Origin: Candidatus Leptofilum proximum
Lineage (GTDB): Bacteria; Chloroflexota; Anaerolineae; Promineifilales; Promineifilaceae
Assembly: GCA_016710325.1 (NCBI GenBank)
Contig: JADJXK010000001.1
Location: forward strand, 1-64,000
Direction of reading: 5' to 3'
Length of the DNA stretch: 64,000 bases
The notes under the pieces: generated by a model
Seen by the model: the letters and a program-made list of their open reading frames with translations, nothing else
Told to the model about the DNA's origin: nothing
Database searches by the model: none
Made by a program: the position numbers and the translations under genes
Part shown: positions 25,294-34,463 of the stretch, in pieces
Layout of the letters: each line of letters opens with the position of its first letter
How positions within the stretch are numbered: position 1 is the stretch's first letter

Positions 25294-27729
25294 TCATTCC
25301 GCCAGCTCAACGGCCGTTTGCAAACGTATGTCCTGGCTGGAGGCGCCAATCAGGATTTCAAACTCGCCGGGTTCGACAAACCAGCCATTTTGGGCCGGAT
25401 GGTAGTAGTGAAAGGCTTCCTGGCTGAGGTGGAACGTCACCGTCTGCGTTTCGCCCGGCGCCAGGCTGACTTTAGTGAACGCTTTGAGCTCCTTTTCCGG
25501 CCGTACGAGCGCGGCGGCCACATCCCGCACGTACACCTGCACAATTTCTTTGCCCGCTACCGTGCCCGTGTTGCGAATTTTGCATTGAATATCGAGGCCT
25601 TCGCCGCTGGTGAAGGGTGAATTTTTGACCTGAAGGTTGCTGTAGGCAAAGGTAGTGTAAGAAAGGCCGTGGCCAAAGGGGAACAACGGCCGTACCTTCT
25701 TTTTGTCGTAGTAGCGGTAGCCCACAAACAGCCCTTCGCCGTAGAGCACACGGCCGTTTTCCCCCGGATAGTTAATAAACGCCGGGTTGTCTTCCAGCCG
25801 CATCGGGAAGGTGGTGGGCAGCTTGCCGCTGGGCGTCACATCGCCAAAGAGGATGTCGGCCAGGGCATTGCCGCACTCCTGGCCGTTGAACCACTGGGTC
25901 AGCACCGCCGCCGTCTGGTCCAGCCACGGCATCTCCAGCGGCGAGCCGCCGTTGAGCACGACGATGGTGTGGGGATTGACGGCCGTTACCCGCGTTATCA
26001 GCTCATTTTGTTCCCCCGGCAAGGCCATGTCTACCCGGTCAAAGCCTTCGGCCTCCCATTCCTTGGTCAGCCCGGCCACCAAAATCACCACGTCCGCCTC
26101 CTGGGCGGCGGTGACGGCCGCGCCCATCAGGTCGGCTTCTTGCGGGGGCAGGTAGCCCAACTCCACGGCGCGATGCATGGGTACACCCTGCCAGCGAAAT
26201 TCCAGCACGACGTCATACGCCTGCCCGGCTGTGAGGTTGATTGTCTGCTGCTGGCGCGAAAAGCGCTCGGGCGTGTCCCACTGATCGATGAGCCAGCTGT
26301 CGCCCAGGCGCAGGCGGCTTTGGCCCGCGCTGGACAGTTCAAAGGTGTGCACGCCGCTTTCGGTGGGGGTAAAGGTGCCGGTCAGGCGCATGGAAAAACA
26401 TTCCTGGTTCACAAATGGCACGCTCAGGTGGAACCAGGCAAATTTGACCACATCGGTCACCTGAGTGTAGGCTGGTTCACCGCTCAGGTCGAAGTTGTCG
26501 TAGAGCGCCATGTCCAGGCCGGGTTGGTTAGCGGCCGTCTTAAACAGTTCAATCTCCGGCGCGGGCAGCGTTTTGTGGACGAAGCAGCCCGGCTTATAAA
26601 CCACTTCAATCGCCTCACCGGCACGGTTGCGGATGCCCTCCAGCGGCGAAACGACATGGTGGGTTTTCACCTGGGCACTGCCGCCGCCGAGCACGTTGGG
26701 CCAGCGGGCCAGCTCGCCAATAACGGCAATCTTTTTGATGGTGTTCTCTGGCAGCGGTAGGGTTTGGTTCTCGTTGCGCAGCAGCACAATCGTTTCCTGG
26801 GCAATCTGGCGAATGAGAGCGCGTTCTTCCGGCAGGTCGGCGGCCTGTTCGTGTGTGGGGCTGACGCTGGGACGGGCAAAGGCATTGGTGCGAACGGCCG
26901 TGCGCAGCAGCCGCCTTACCTTGTCATCTAGATCCGCCTCGCACAACAAACCGCTGTCCAGGGCCGCCTGCACGTGAGCTATGCCCATCCACCGCGCTGG
27001 ACCGGGCATTTCCAGGTCCAGCGCACCGGCAGGCACCGCCTCGGTGTAGGTGCCAAACCAGTCGGACATCACCAGGCCGTCGAAGCCCCATGCTCCTTTG
27101 AGCACGTCCTTGAGCAGATAGTCGTTTTCGCTGGCAAAGGTGCCGTTGATGCGGTTGTAAGAGGACATGACCGACCACGGTTGGGCGTCACGCACGGCCA
27201 GGCGGAACGGTTCCAGGTAGATTTCGTGCAGCGGGCGTTCCGCCACTTCGGCGCTAATCGAGGTGCGTTCAAATTCCTGGTCATTGCACACAAAATGTTT
27301 TATGCAGGCGCCCACGCCATTCCGCTGCAAGCCGTTGATGTAGGCGATGGCCATCTGCCCGCTCAGGTAGGGATCTTCGGCAAAACATTCGAAGTTGCGC
27401 CCGGCGATGGGTGTGCGGTGGATGTTCACCGTAGGCGCCAGCAAAATGTGCACCCCCTTGCGCTTCACCTCGTTGGCCAGCAGCCCGGTGGCCTGCTCCA
27501 CCAACGCCGGATTCCAGGTCGCCCCCAAGGCAATGCCCACGGGAATACAAATCGAGGGCGGATTGTTGTCGCGCCACGCGCCGCGCACGCCGTTGGGGCC
27601 GTCGCTCACCTTGATGGCGGGAATGCCCAGCCGCGCTACGGGCACCGAATGCCAGGTGTCTTGCCCCGCCAGCAGCGCCATCTTTTCTTCGAGGGTTAAT
27701 GCCGATATCAACTGTTCAATATCCGTCAT
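25294..27729 (-). CDS. Beta-glucosidase-like GH3 enzyme with PA14 insert
   Basis: An 811-residue GH3 enzyme. Order: catalytic TIM-like domain (about 1-290) with nucleophile Asp in VMSDWFGT; the second alpha/beta domain (about 310-640), interrupted by a PA14 sugar-binding insert (about 390-520, with YTQVTDVVKFAW and FTPTESGVHTFEL); and a C-terminal fibronectin-like domain (about 700-811). This PA14 arrangement is typical of beta-glucosidases of the KmBglI type. No signal peptide. AAGGAC precedes ATG 27729. It cuts terminal beta-glucosyl or similar units from oligosaccharides in the cytoplasm; GH3 also includes xylosidases and N-acetylglucosaminidases, so the sugar is not certain. Confidence 0.93.
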   Translation of the reverse strand: MTDIEQLISALTLEEKMALLAGQDTWHSVPVARLGIPAIKVSDGPNGVRGAWRDNNPPSICIPVGIALGATWNPALVEQATGLLANEVKRKGVHILLAPTVNIHRTPIAGRNFECFAEDPYLSGQMAIAYINGLQRNGVGACIKHFVCNDQEFERTSISAEVAERPLHEIYLEPFRLAVRDAQPWSVMSSYNRINGTFASENDYLLKDVLKGAWGFDGLVMSDWFGTYTEAVPAGALDLEMPGPARWMGIAHVQAALDSGLLCEADLDDKVRRLLRTAVRTNAFARPSVSPTHEQAADLPEERALIRQIAQETIVLLRNENQTLPLPENTIKKIAVIGELARWPNVLGGGSAQVKTHHVVSPLEGIRNRAGEAIEVVYKPGCFVHKTLPAPEIELFKTAANQPGLDMALYDNFDLSGEPAYTQVTDVVKFAWFHLSVPFVNQECFSMRLTGTFTPTESGVHTFELSSAGQSRLRLGDSWLIDQWDTPERFSRQQQTINLTAGQAYDVVLEFRWQGVPMHRAVELGYLPPQEADLMGAAVTAAQEADVVILVAGLTKEWEAEGFDRVDMALPGEQNELITRVTAVNPHTIVVLNGGSPLEMPWLDQTAAVLTQWFNGQECGNALADILFGDVTPSGKLPTTFPMRLEDNPAFINYPGENGRVLYGEGLFVGYRYYDKKKVRPLFPFGHGLSYTTFAYSNLQVKNSPFTSGEGLDIQCKIRNTGTVAGKEIVQVYVRDVAAALVRPEKELKAFTKVSLAPGETQTVTFHLSQEAFHYYHPAQNGWFVEPGEFEILIGASSQDIRLQTAVELAE

Positions 27730-27814
27730 AAAAAGTCCTTGTGCGTGAAATGGAACACAAATCTCACAGATAGTTACTGCGATAGGTCATAAACTGACAT
27801 TGTGCGTTTTGGTT

Positions 27815-27863
27815 GCAAGTGGCAGGTTGCAGTTAGCCTTTGCGAGAGTAACCTGCCACTTGC
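27815..27863. repeat. Intergenic hairpin, GGCAAGTGGCAGG-type
   Basis: GCAAGTGGCAGGTT (27815-27828) pairs perfectly with AACCTGCCACTTGC (27850-27863). A third partial copy (AACTTGCCAC) follows at about 27871-27880. It lies in the 188-base gap between GH3 and the clan-A hydrolase, on neither side followed by a T-run. Confidence 0.7.
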
Positions 27864-27917
27864 CACATGTAACTTGCCACCAAATGAACTGTAACTTTAT
27901 GGCCTTGTTGAGTGTCG

Positions 27918-29270
27918 TCAAGGTTCAAGAACAAACAGGGAGACCGATTGGCCGGGCAGGGTCACTGCGCCGTTGGCGGCAAAAGAAAAGTTGATGGCTT
28001 CAGGCACGGTTTCGGGAGTTAGCTGCCACAATTCGGCCTGGGTGGGGGCGGTCCCAGCGATTTGCAGGGTGGCCTCCTGGTCAGTGTCGGCCAGGTTGAC
28101 GGCGATGATGGTTAAACGGCCGTCTTCCCGCCTTGCCGCATAGACCGACATATCGGCCACACCTGAATCGGCGTACACCAGCTCATCGCCAAACTGACCA
28201 AACAGCTGGAACACGTAGTAGCTGGGGCGCAGCGCGCCGCGGCTGATGATGCCCCAGCCGCCCTGTCCGCCAGAAGTGGCCAACATAAATTGATTGACCA
28301 TAAAGACATCCTGAACCATTAAACGGCCGAACATCTCCGCCAGCCAGATCGCCGCGTAATGTGAGTCGGGCGTGGCTTCCCCGCCGATAGCCGGGTTGTA
28401 GTGTGTGTTCACCTCGGTAATGGCGATGGGCAAATCACGGCCAGTGTGTTCGGCAATCAGCCCTTTCAGATAGGGGATGGTTAAATCCCACTCCTTGCTG
28501 TTCTCGCGCAAATCTTCGATGGAGGTGTTCGGATCGTCACCGCGGGGGAAAGGGTAGCGGTGGAAGGAAACCACGTCTACCAGATCGCCGTTGGCCTTGA
28601 GGAACTCAATCATCCAGTCGCGCCCCGCCGAATCCTTGGGATTGGCGTCGCTGTTGTAGCTAAACTGGTGAATTTCCGGGCCAATCAGCTTGATGTTGGG
28701 ATCGACAGCTTTCATGGCCAGGGCAAATTCACGCCATTCCTGGTTAAACTGCTCGGTGTTGTAATCATCAGCCACGCCTATCTGGCGCAGCTCGGCGGCA
28801 AACAGCGTTGGCTCATTGCCAATGGCCCAATATTCCACGCCATACTCATTTTCGATGTTCACCAGGCGCACCAGGTCCGCGGCCTGCTCGGGCGTGCCCT
28901 GGCGCAGGCGCACGTTGATCGTGGCAATGGCCCCGACCTGCTCGGTGAAGCTCATGAACGAATCGATGTGGTAGGATTTGAGATCGTTGCGGTCGCCCCA
29001 GGCGCCGCCGGGGAAGCGGATGGCCTGGACTTTAGAGTCATACGCAGCGGACAGCATATCTACGGGTACGGCCGTCCACGGTCCGTAGTTGGAGCCAAAC
29101 AGATACGGGCTCACGGTGCCAATTTGCTGCCCCGGTTCGATGATGAGTTGACCGGTGGCGGCGGGGGGAACGGCCGTAGGTGCAGCCGTTGGGGTAGGGG
29201 CAGCTGGTTCCTGCGCGCAGGCAGTCACAAACAGGGTGAAAAGGATAAGGAAACACACAAATTTGCGCAT
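27918..29270 (-). CDS. Clan GH-A glycoside hydrolase lipoprotein (GH51/GH39-like)
   Basis: A 450-residue secreted lipoprotein. ATG 29270 has GGAG upstream and is preferred to a TTG at 29282. The signal peptide ends in the lipobox VTAC, followed by a Pro/Thr/Ala linker. The barrel shows IRFPGGAWGDRND, acid/base Glu in WAIGNEPTLF and nucleophile Glu in AITEVNTHYNP, then a small C-terminal beta domain. The pattern matches clan A families such as GH51, GH39 or GH79; I cannot pick one by eye. Expected substrates are arabinose-, xylose- or glucose-containing side chains. A TAACCGGTT operator directly upstream ties it to the first LacI regulator. Confidence 0.78.
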   Translation of the reverse strand: MRKFVCFLILFTLFVTACAQEPAAPTPTAAPTAVPPAATGQLIIEPGQQIGTVSPYLFGSNYGPWTAVPVDMLSAAYDSKVQAIRFPGGAWGDRNDLKSYHIDSFMSFTEQVGAIATINVRLRQGTPEQAADLVRLVNIENEYGVEYWAIGNEPTLFAAELRQIGVADDYNTEQFNQEWREFALAMKAVDPNIKLIGPEIHQFSYNSDANPKDSAGRDWMIEFLKANGDLVDVVSFHRYPFPRGDDPNTSIEDLRENSKEWDLTIPYLKGLIAEHTGRDLPIAITEVNTHYNPAIGGEATPDSHYAAIWLAEMFGRLMVQDVFMVNQFMLATSGGQGGWGIISRGALRPSYYVFQLFGQFGDELVYADSGVADMSVYAARREDGRLTIIAVNLADTDQEATLQIAGTAPTQAELWQLTPETVPEAINFSFAANGAVTLPGQSVSLFVLEP

Positions 29271-29282
29271 TTTTCGCTCCAA

Positions 29283-29298
29283 ATGTAACCGGTTTCAT
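29283..29298 (-). promoter_or_regulatory. LacI-type operator upstream of the clan-A hydrolase
   Basis: ATGTAACCGGTTTCAT differs by two bases from the half-operator ATGTAACCGGTTAC found twice in front of the LacI gene at 3783. It lies between the ribosome site and any upstream promoter, where binding would block transcription. No other close copy was noticed in the window. Confidence 0.65.
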
Positions 29299-29419
29299 TT
29301 AGTTTACAACTGATTGGGTGGAATGCCAAAAAGCTGGGCGGGGATGTGGGGTGAAACAGGCCCTGGGTGATTTTCCTTTGGTGCCGTACCCCGGCTGCCG
29401 GGCAAACCTCTTTTTCCTG

Positions 29420-29465
29420 TTGACAACGTTGTCATTGTAAGTTAAACTTCGTGACAACGTTGTCA
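29420..29465 (+). promoter_or_regulatory. Promoter flanked by two TGACAACGTTGTCA operators
   Basis: TTGACA (29420-29425), a 17-base spacer and TAAACT (29443-29448) form a good housekeeping-type promoter. Two perfect 14-base palindromes TGACAACGTTGTCA lie at 29421-29434 (on the -35) and 29452-29465 (just after the -10). Their centres are 31 bases apart, about three helix turns, so two dimers could sit on the same face. It drives the LacI gene at 29495 and probably the importer behind it. Confidence 0.85.
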
Positions 29466-29494
29466 ATATTACGAATTCTCGCACGATTTACGAT

Positions 29495-30508
29495 ATGGCT
29501 ACTATTAAAGATGTCGCCAAAGCAGCAGGAGTTTCTTTTAAGACGGTCTCACGCGTTCTGAATGAGGACACGGCCGTTCGTGAAGAAACCCGTGCCAAAG
29601 TGATGGCAGCCATTGAGGCGCTCGATTATCGACCTAACATCATGGCCCGCAGTCTGCGCTCGCAGCGCACCCACACCATCGGCTTTGTCTCTGACGTGAT
29701 TGCCAGTACCCCCTACGCCAGCCGTATCATTCAGGGCGCCCAGGAACGCGCCTGGGAAAACAACTACCTGCTCCTGTTGGTGAACACCGGCGGCAATCAG
29801 GAAATGAAGCAGACGGCCGTAGATACCCTGCTGGATCGACAGGTGGATGGCATCATCTATGCCACCATGTACCATCGCGAAGTACACCCCCCCGAAAATA
29901 TTCGCGAAGTTCCCACCATGCTCATCGACTGCTACGTGGCCGACCAATCCCTCCCTTCCGTGGTGCCCAACGAGCATGAAGGCGGCTACAACGCCACCCT
30001 GCACCTGCTGCAAAAAGGGCACCGGCGCATTGGCTTTATTTGTGATACTTCTGGGGTTCAGGCCACATTTGGCCGACTGGAAGGATACAAACAGGCGCTG
30101 GCCGACCATGACATTCCATTTGATCCGGCGCTGACGTGCTTTCTGGGGGAAAGCGTATCAAGGTCCGGCTACATGGGCGCGAAAGCCATGATGCAGATGG
30201 AAAATCCCCCGACTGCCCTGTTTTGCTACAACGACCGCATGGCCATGGGCGCATACGACGCCATGCGCTCCCTCAATTTATCTATTCCCAATGATGTCGC
30301 TATTGTTGGCTTCGACAATCAAGATTTGGTGGCTGCCGATCTGGAACCTGGCCTCACCACCATGGCCTTGCCGCATTACGAGATGGGCAGTTGGGGTGTG
30401 GACCATTTGATCCACCTGATCAAGCAGGTGCAAGATGGCCAAAGTCCAACGGCTCAACCAGAGCAAAAGCTGTTGAATTGTCCTCTCATCGAGCGTGCAT
30501 CAACTTGA
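29495..30508 (+). CDS. LacI/GalR-family transcriptional regulator
   Basis: A 337-residue repressor. The N-terminal helix-turn-helix (TIKDVAKAAGVSFKTVSRVLN) and hinge are followed by the effector-binding domain, with typical segments ALFCYNDRMAMG and VAIVGFDNQ. The ATG is 30 bases after a perfect tandem operator, so it surely controls itself. It is followed on the same strand by a binding protein, two permeases and a GH32 enzyme, making it the likely repressor of a fructan or sucrose uptake operon. The effector is inferred from GH32 only. Confidence 0.95.
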   Translation: MATIKDVAKAAGVSFKTVSRVLNEDTAVREETRAKVMAAIEALDYRPNIMARSLRSQRTHTIGFVSDVIASTPYASRIIQGAQERAWENNYLLLLVNTGGNQEMKQTAVDTLLDRQVDGIIYATMYHREVHPPENIREVPTMLIDCYVADQSLPSVVPNEHEGGYNATLHLLQKGHRRIGFICDTSGVQATFGRLEGYKQALADHDIPFDPALTCFLGESVSRSGYMGAKAMMQMENPPTALFCYNDRMAMGAYDAMRSLNLSIPNDVAIVGFDNQDLVAADLEPGLTTMALPHYEMGSWGVDHLIHLIKQVQDGQSPTAQPEQKLLNCPLIERAST

Positions 30509-30545
30509 AAGGTAACGACTGGGCGGAAAAAGGAGGGTAACCGGC

Positions 30546-30614
30546 ATGTTGAGATCCATCCAACCAAGAACCGATTTCGCAATGCCGATTACCTCAAGAA
30601 GGAGGTCATTATAG
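30546..30614 (+). CDS. Possible 22-codon small ORF in the regulator-importer gap
   Basis: ATG at 30546 follows AAGGAGGG at a suitable distance, and the frame runs 22 codons to TAG (MLRSIQPRTDFAMPITSRRR and two more residues). A second strong ribosome-site sequence (AAGGAGGT) lies at its 3' end. No protein family is recognised; the peptide is basic. It could be a leader peptide that couples translation to the importer message, or chance. The rest of the 223-base gap has no other feature apart from the AAGGAG of the next gene. Confidence 0.2.
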   Translation: MLRSIQPRTDFAMPITSRRRSL

Positions 30615-30731
30615 AAGAAGCACCAATTTTCCCCAACTCTCTTTGCTGAAAACTTATATTTTCTAATCAAAGGCACTTGTTCTGTTGAAGACTTGCGCCA
30701 AACCAAGCATCTGCTTTAAGGAGCGAGAGAA

Positions 30732-32165
30732 ATGAATGCTACCTATAAACGGCCGTTGTCCGTTTTATTTCTGCTTGTATTAGCCCTGTTTCTGGCTGCC
30801 TGTGGTGGCAGCGCAGAACCAGAGAGCAGCGACACCGCCGCCGATACCACCACCGAAGAAACGGCCGATACCGTCACTACCGAAACCACCGAAGAAACGG
30901 CCGTTACCCCCAGTGAAGGCCCGGTGACCGTCACCATGTGGTACCACGGCGCTGGCAATGAAGTGGAACGTAACATCCTGCTGGGCATCGTAGAAGATTT
31001 TAACGCCTCCCAGGATCAATGGGCTGTCGAAATTCAGGACTTTCCCCAGGAAAGCTACAATGAATCCATCGTGGCCGCCGCTCTGGCTGGCGATTTGCCC
31101 GACATTATCGACGTGGATGGCCCGGTGATGCCCAACTGGGCCTGGTCTGGTTATATGTCCCCGCTGGAACTGCCCGAAGGCACCCTGGATGACTTCCTAC
31201 CCGGTGCTATTGGGATGTGGGATGGTCAGGTCTACTCGGTTGGTCTGTGGGATGCCGCCATCGGCATGTTTGCCCGCCGCTCTGTATTGGAAGGCAACAA
31301 CATCCGCATTCCCACCCTGGACAAACCGTGGGATTTGGCAGAATTCGACGCCGCGCTGGAAACGTTGCAGGCTACGGGCGATTTTGAATTTGCGCTGGAT
31401 GTCGGCATGGCCTGGACTGGTGAATGGTACCCTTACGCCTTCTCTCCGCTCATGCAAAGCTTTGGTGGCGACATCATCGACCGCTCCACTTTCACCACGG
31501 CCGAAGACGTTATCAATGGCGATGAGGCGGTTGCTTTTGGTGAGTGGTGGCAGAGTCTGTTCGAGCGGGGTCTGGTTCCTGGCACCTCACAAGACGGCGC
31601 GGACCGCGACACCGGCTTTATCGACGGCAAATATGCCCTGCAGTGGAACGGCAACTGGGCCGCCCTGGCCGCCCTGGATGCTTTCGGCGACGATCTGCTC
31701 TTCCTGCCTGCGCCGGACTTTGGCAACGGCAGCCGCATCGGCGCTGGCTCCTGGCAGTTTGGTGTTTCGGCCAACTCCGCGCATAAAGATGGCGCCAACG
31801 CGTTCATTGCCTTTGCCATTCAAGATGAGTACCTGGCCGCCTTCTCCGATGGCATTGGTCTGGTTCCGGCCACCCGCAGCGCGGCAGCACTTACGGAAAA
31901 CTATGCCCCCGGCGGCCCGCTGGAGGTCTTTTTTGAACTGAGCAGTGCCCAGGCAACCCTGCGTCCCCCAACGCCAGCTTACCTCTCGGCAGCGCTTACC
32001 TTTGAAAAGGCACTGGCCGACATTGCCAACGGCGCAGACGTGTTAGAAGCATTGGATGCCGCTGCTGACGAAATCAACACCGACATCGAAGCCAACAATG
32101 GCTATGGTTTTGATGGGTCGGTTGTTGGCTCAGACATTCAGAATGACGCGATTGCAAACCCGTAA
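30732..32165 (+). CDS. ABC transporter sugar-binding lipoprotein
   Basis: A 477-residue binding protein of the MalE/family-1 type. The lipobox is LAAC (Cys about 24), and a Thr/Glu/Asp-rich tether of about 40 residues follows. The body has the usual marks: VTVTMWYHGAGNEVE, AALAGDLPDIIDVDGP and WNGNWAALAAL. AAGGAG precedes the ATG. It leads a gene set with two permeases and a GH32 enzyme; the ligand is probably a fructooligosaccharide or sucrose-like sugar. Confidence 0.93.
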   Translation: MNATYKRPLSVLFLLVLALFLAACGGSAEPESSDTAADTTTEETADTVTTETTEETAVTPSEGPVTVTMWYHGAGNEVERNILLGIVEDFNASQDQWAVEIQDFPQESYNESIVAAALAGDLPDIIDVDGPVMPNWAWSGYMSPLELPEGTLDDFLPGAIGMWDGQVYSVGLWDAAIGMFARRSVLEGNNIRIPTLDKPWDLAEFDAALETLQATGDFEFALDVGMAWTGEWYPYAFSPLMQSFGGDIIDRSTFTTAEDVINGDEAVAFGEWWQSLFERGLVPGTSQDGADRDTGFIDGKYALQWNGNWAALAALDAFGDDLLFLPAPDFGNGSRIGAGSWQFGVSANSAHKDGANAFIAFAIQDEYLAAFSDGIGLVPATRSAAALTENYAPGGPLEVFFELSSAQATLRPPTPAYLSAALTFEKALADIANGADVLEALDAAADEINTDIEANNGYGFDGSVVGSDIQNDAIANP

Positions 32166-32198
32166 TTTAACTGGCTCTTTAGGATTTCAGGGGATTAG

Positions 32199-32254
32199 CA
32201 CCGAATTGGCACGAATTCACACGAAAATTAGCGTTAATTCGCGTCAATTTGGTG
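32199..32254. repeat. Intergenic hairpin, CGAATT-type family
   Basis: A 19-base left arm starting CACCGAATTG (32199-32217) pairs with a right arm ending CAATTTGGTG (32236-32254), 16 of 19 bases. The CGAATT and GCGTCAATT words recur in the hairpin at 38183-38247. Confidence 0.6.
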
Positions 32255-32365
32255 CGAAAAACAGACTAGCCCAGCCAAATTCGAAAGACCCATTTAACTT
32301 TGCACCAAACGTGTAATTCCTCCTAAGGATTGGCTGTCCAGGCCACTTTTGATGATTGGTTGATC

Positions 32366-32396
32366 AGTAGGTCTCGGGGCGACCTGGGACCTACTG
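32366..32396 (+). terminator. Stem-loop between binding protein and permeases
   Basis: CAGTAGGTC (32366-32374) pairs perfectly with GACCTACTG (32388-32396); no T-run follows. It sits 38 bases before the permease start. The first importer (6792-6836) has a comparable stem in the same place, which suggests a general device for lowering permease expression relative to the binding protein. Confidence 0.5.
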
Positions 32397-32433
32397 GCAG
32401 CCAACAAATTGAAACTGAGAAGAGGAGCAAGAA

Positions 32434-33573
32434 ATGAGTACTTCGGGTTCTGTTCAACCTACGGCCGTTTCCCCGCTCAAAGCCACAACCCAAAAATTCA
32501 ACCTTATGCGACGCCAGGAGGCAAGAGCGGGCTGGGCTATGGTCGCCCCTGCGGCTCTCCTGCTGCTTGGCTTTTTGATTATTCCTTTTTTTATGGCGTT
32601 TGGATTTGCCTTCACCAATCAACGCCTCATCTCGCCCAATCCCACAGAATTTGTAGGCATGCGCAATTTTGAGCGGCTGCTAACTATTAAAGTTTTCCCC
32701 ATCGAAGCAGAAATTGATCCGAGCACAGGGGGAACGGTCCGCGATGAAACGGGGAACCTCGTCTTTCCCCGATCGCGTAACTTCACACGCGACAACCCAG
32801 ACTATCCGGAGTTGAACGGCTTACAGGAATCCTTCTCATGGGTGCGCGGCACAACCCAATACACCGTGCTGGCTGGGGACGCTGTTTTTCTACGTTCGTT
32901 AGCTAATATTTTTTATTTTGCGCTGGTGATTGTGCCCGTGCAAGGGGGGCTGGGCCTGGCTTTGGCCTTATTGGTCAACCAGAAGCTGCCCGGCATCAAT
33001 ATTTTTCGCACCATCTATTTCATTCCGGTTGTGATTTCAATGGTGATTGTCTCCATTTTGTGGCGCTTCATTTATGACGGCAATAACGGCCTGCTGAACA
33101 GCTTACTCTCGCTGTTTACGATGGGCGCATTCCAACCAATTGATTGGCTAGGTGAGGTGAACACAGCCATGCCAGCCATCATGATGATGTCCATCTGGCA
33201 GGCGGTAGGCTTCCATATGGTCATCTGGCTGGCTGGCTTGCAAACGATTCCTGGCGTTTTGTATGAGGCGGCCGACGTAGCCGGGGCAAACACATGGCAG
33301 AAATTTCGCTATGTCACGTGGCCGGGGTTGAGGAATACGGCCGTATTTGTCCTCATCACCATTACCATGGCCGCGTTTAGCTTGTTTACCCAGGTAGACA
33401 TTATGACCCGCGGTGGTCCGCTGGATGCTACGACCACCATCATCCACCAGGCTGTCCAGCGCGGTTACCAAAAGCAGGACATCGCCTACGGTTCGGCCAT
33501 ATCCGTCTTTTTCTTCATGATGGTTTTAACTATTGCTCTGATTCAACGGTACCTGACAAGGGATAGGGATTAA
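32434..33573 (+). CDS. ABC transporter sugar permease (MalF type)
   Basis: A 379-residue permease with an extended N-terminal cytoplasmic tail and an enlarged first outer loop (about residues 85-145). The EAA loop is at about residues 274-293 (LYEAADVAGANTWQKFRYVT, first 20 residues). GAGGAG precedes the ATG. It forms a unit with the permease two bases downstream. Confidence 0.93.
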   Translation: MSTSGSVQPTAVSPLKATTQKFNLMRRQEARAGWAMVAPAALLLLGFLIIPFFMAFGFAFTNQRLISPNPTEFVGMRNFERLLTIKVFPIEAEIDPSTGGTVRDETGNLVFPRSRNFTRDNPDYPELNGLQESFSWVRGTTQYTVLAGDAVFLRSLANIFYFALVIVPVQGGLGLALALLVNQKLPGINIFRTIYFIPVVISMVIVSILWRFIYDGNNGLLNSLLSLFTMGAFQPIDWLGEVNTAMPAIMMMSIWQAVGFHMVIWLAGLQTIPGVLYEAADVAGANTWQKFRYVTWPGLRNTAVFVLITITMAAFSLFTQVDIMTRGGPLDATTTIIHQAVQRGYQKQDIAYGSAISVFFFMMVLTIALIQRYLTRDRD

Positions 33574-33575
33574 TC

Positions 33576-34460
33576 ATGAAAAAACCTTTGATTTTATTCG
33601 GCCGTTACACAATCCTGATCGTCATCGCGCTAATTTTTATCTTTCCCATCGTCTTCATGCTGGTTTCATCCCTCAAACCAGATGAACAGCTGCTGCGCGA
33701 TTCAGGTTCGCTGCTCGCTTTTGTACCGTACGGCGATCTCTCCCTTGCGAACTATTTTGAGGCATTCCGGCGCGTACCTATTGCCCGCTTCATTTTGAAT
33801 TCAATCTTTATTACCTCCGTGACAACCATTCTGGCTTTGCTGATCAATTCGATGGCCGGCTTTGCCATCGCCGTACCCCGTTGGAAAGGGAAAAGCCTCA
33901 TATTGTCAGTTATCATCGCCACCTTAATTGTACCGTTCGACACCATTGCCATTCCGCTGCTGCTCATTGTGAGCAAGCTGCCGTGGATCAGCTTCACTGG
34001 CTGCGAAAATTCAGCTTTGGTCTGCCTGACGACCAATTGGCTGGATACCTACCATGTGCAGATTATCCCCTTCATTGTGGGGGCGTTTACCATTTTTTTG
34101 TTTGTCCAGTTTTTTAGATCATTACCCTACGAATTAGTAGAAGCGGCTCGCATAGACGGCGCCAGCTGGCTCCAAATCTATTACCGCATTTACATGCCAA
34201 TTTCTGGGCCGGTGGTGGCGACTGTGGCCATTTTGACCTTCCTGGCTAAGTGGGGCGATTATTTGTGGCCGATTATGGTGGTGCAGTCAGAAGCGCTGCG
34301 TCCGGTGCAGATCGGAGTGTCGTACTTCTTTCAACTGGATGTTGCCTGGGGTGAAGTCATGGCCTATCTGTCGATCATCACCATCCCCGTGCTGATTCTC
34401 TATCTATCGTTACAGCGGGCCTTTATCGAAAGCATTGCCGCCAGCGGGGTGAAAGGTTAA
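33576..34460 (+). CDS. ABC transporter sugar permease (MalG type)
   Basis: A 294-residue permease with six membrane segments and the EAA loop ELVEAARIDGASWLQIYYRI. It starts two bases after its partner's stop and ends three bases before the GH32 gene. It lacks the large outer-loop insert found in the other two MalG-type proteins here; instead a short Cys-containing loop (FTGCENSALVCLTTNW) lies between later membrane segments. The ATPase is not encoded nearby. Confidence 0.93.
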   Translation: MKKPLILFGRYTILIVIALIFIFPIVFMLVSSLKPDEQLLRDSGSLLAFVPYGDLSLANYFEAFRRVPIARFILNSIFITSVTTILALLINSMAGFAIAVPRWKGKSLILSVIIATLIVPFDTIAIPLLLIVSKLPWISFTGCENSALVCLTTNWLDTYHVQIIPFIVGAFTIFLFVQFFRSLPYELVEAARIDGASWLQIYYRIYMPISGPVVATVAILTFLAKWGDYLWPIMVVQSEALRPVQIGVSYFFQLDVAWGEVMAYLSIITIPVLILYLSLQRAFIESIAASGVKG

Positions 34461-34463
34461 CCG

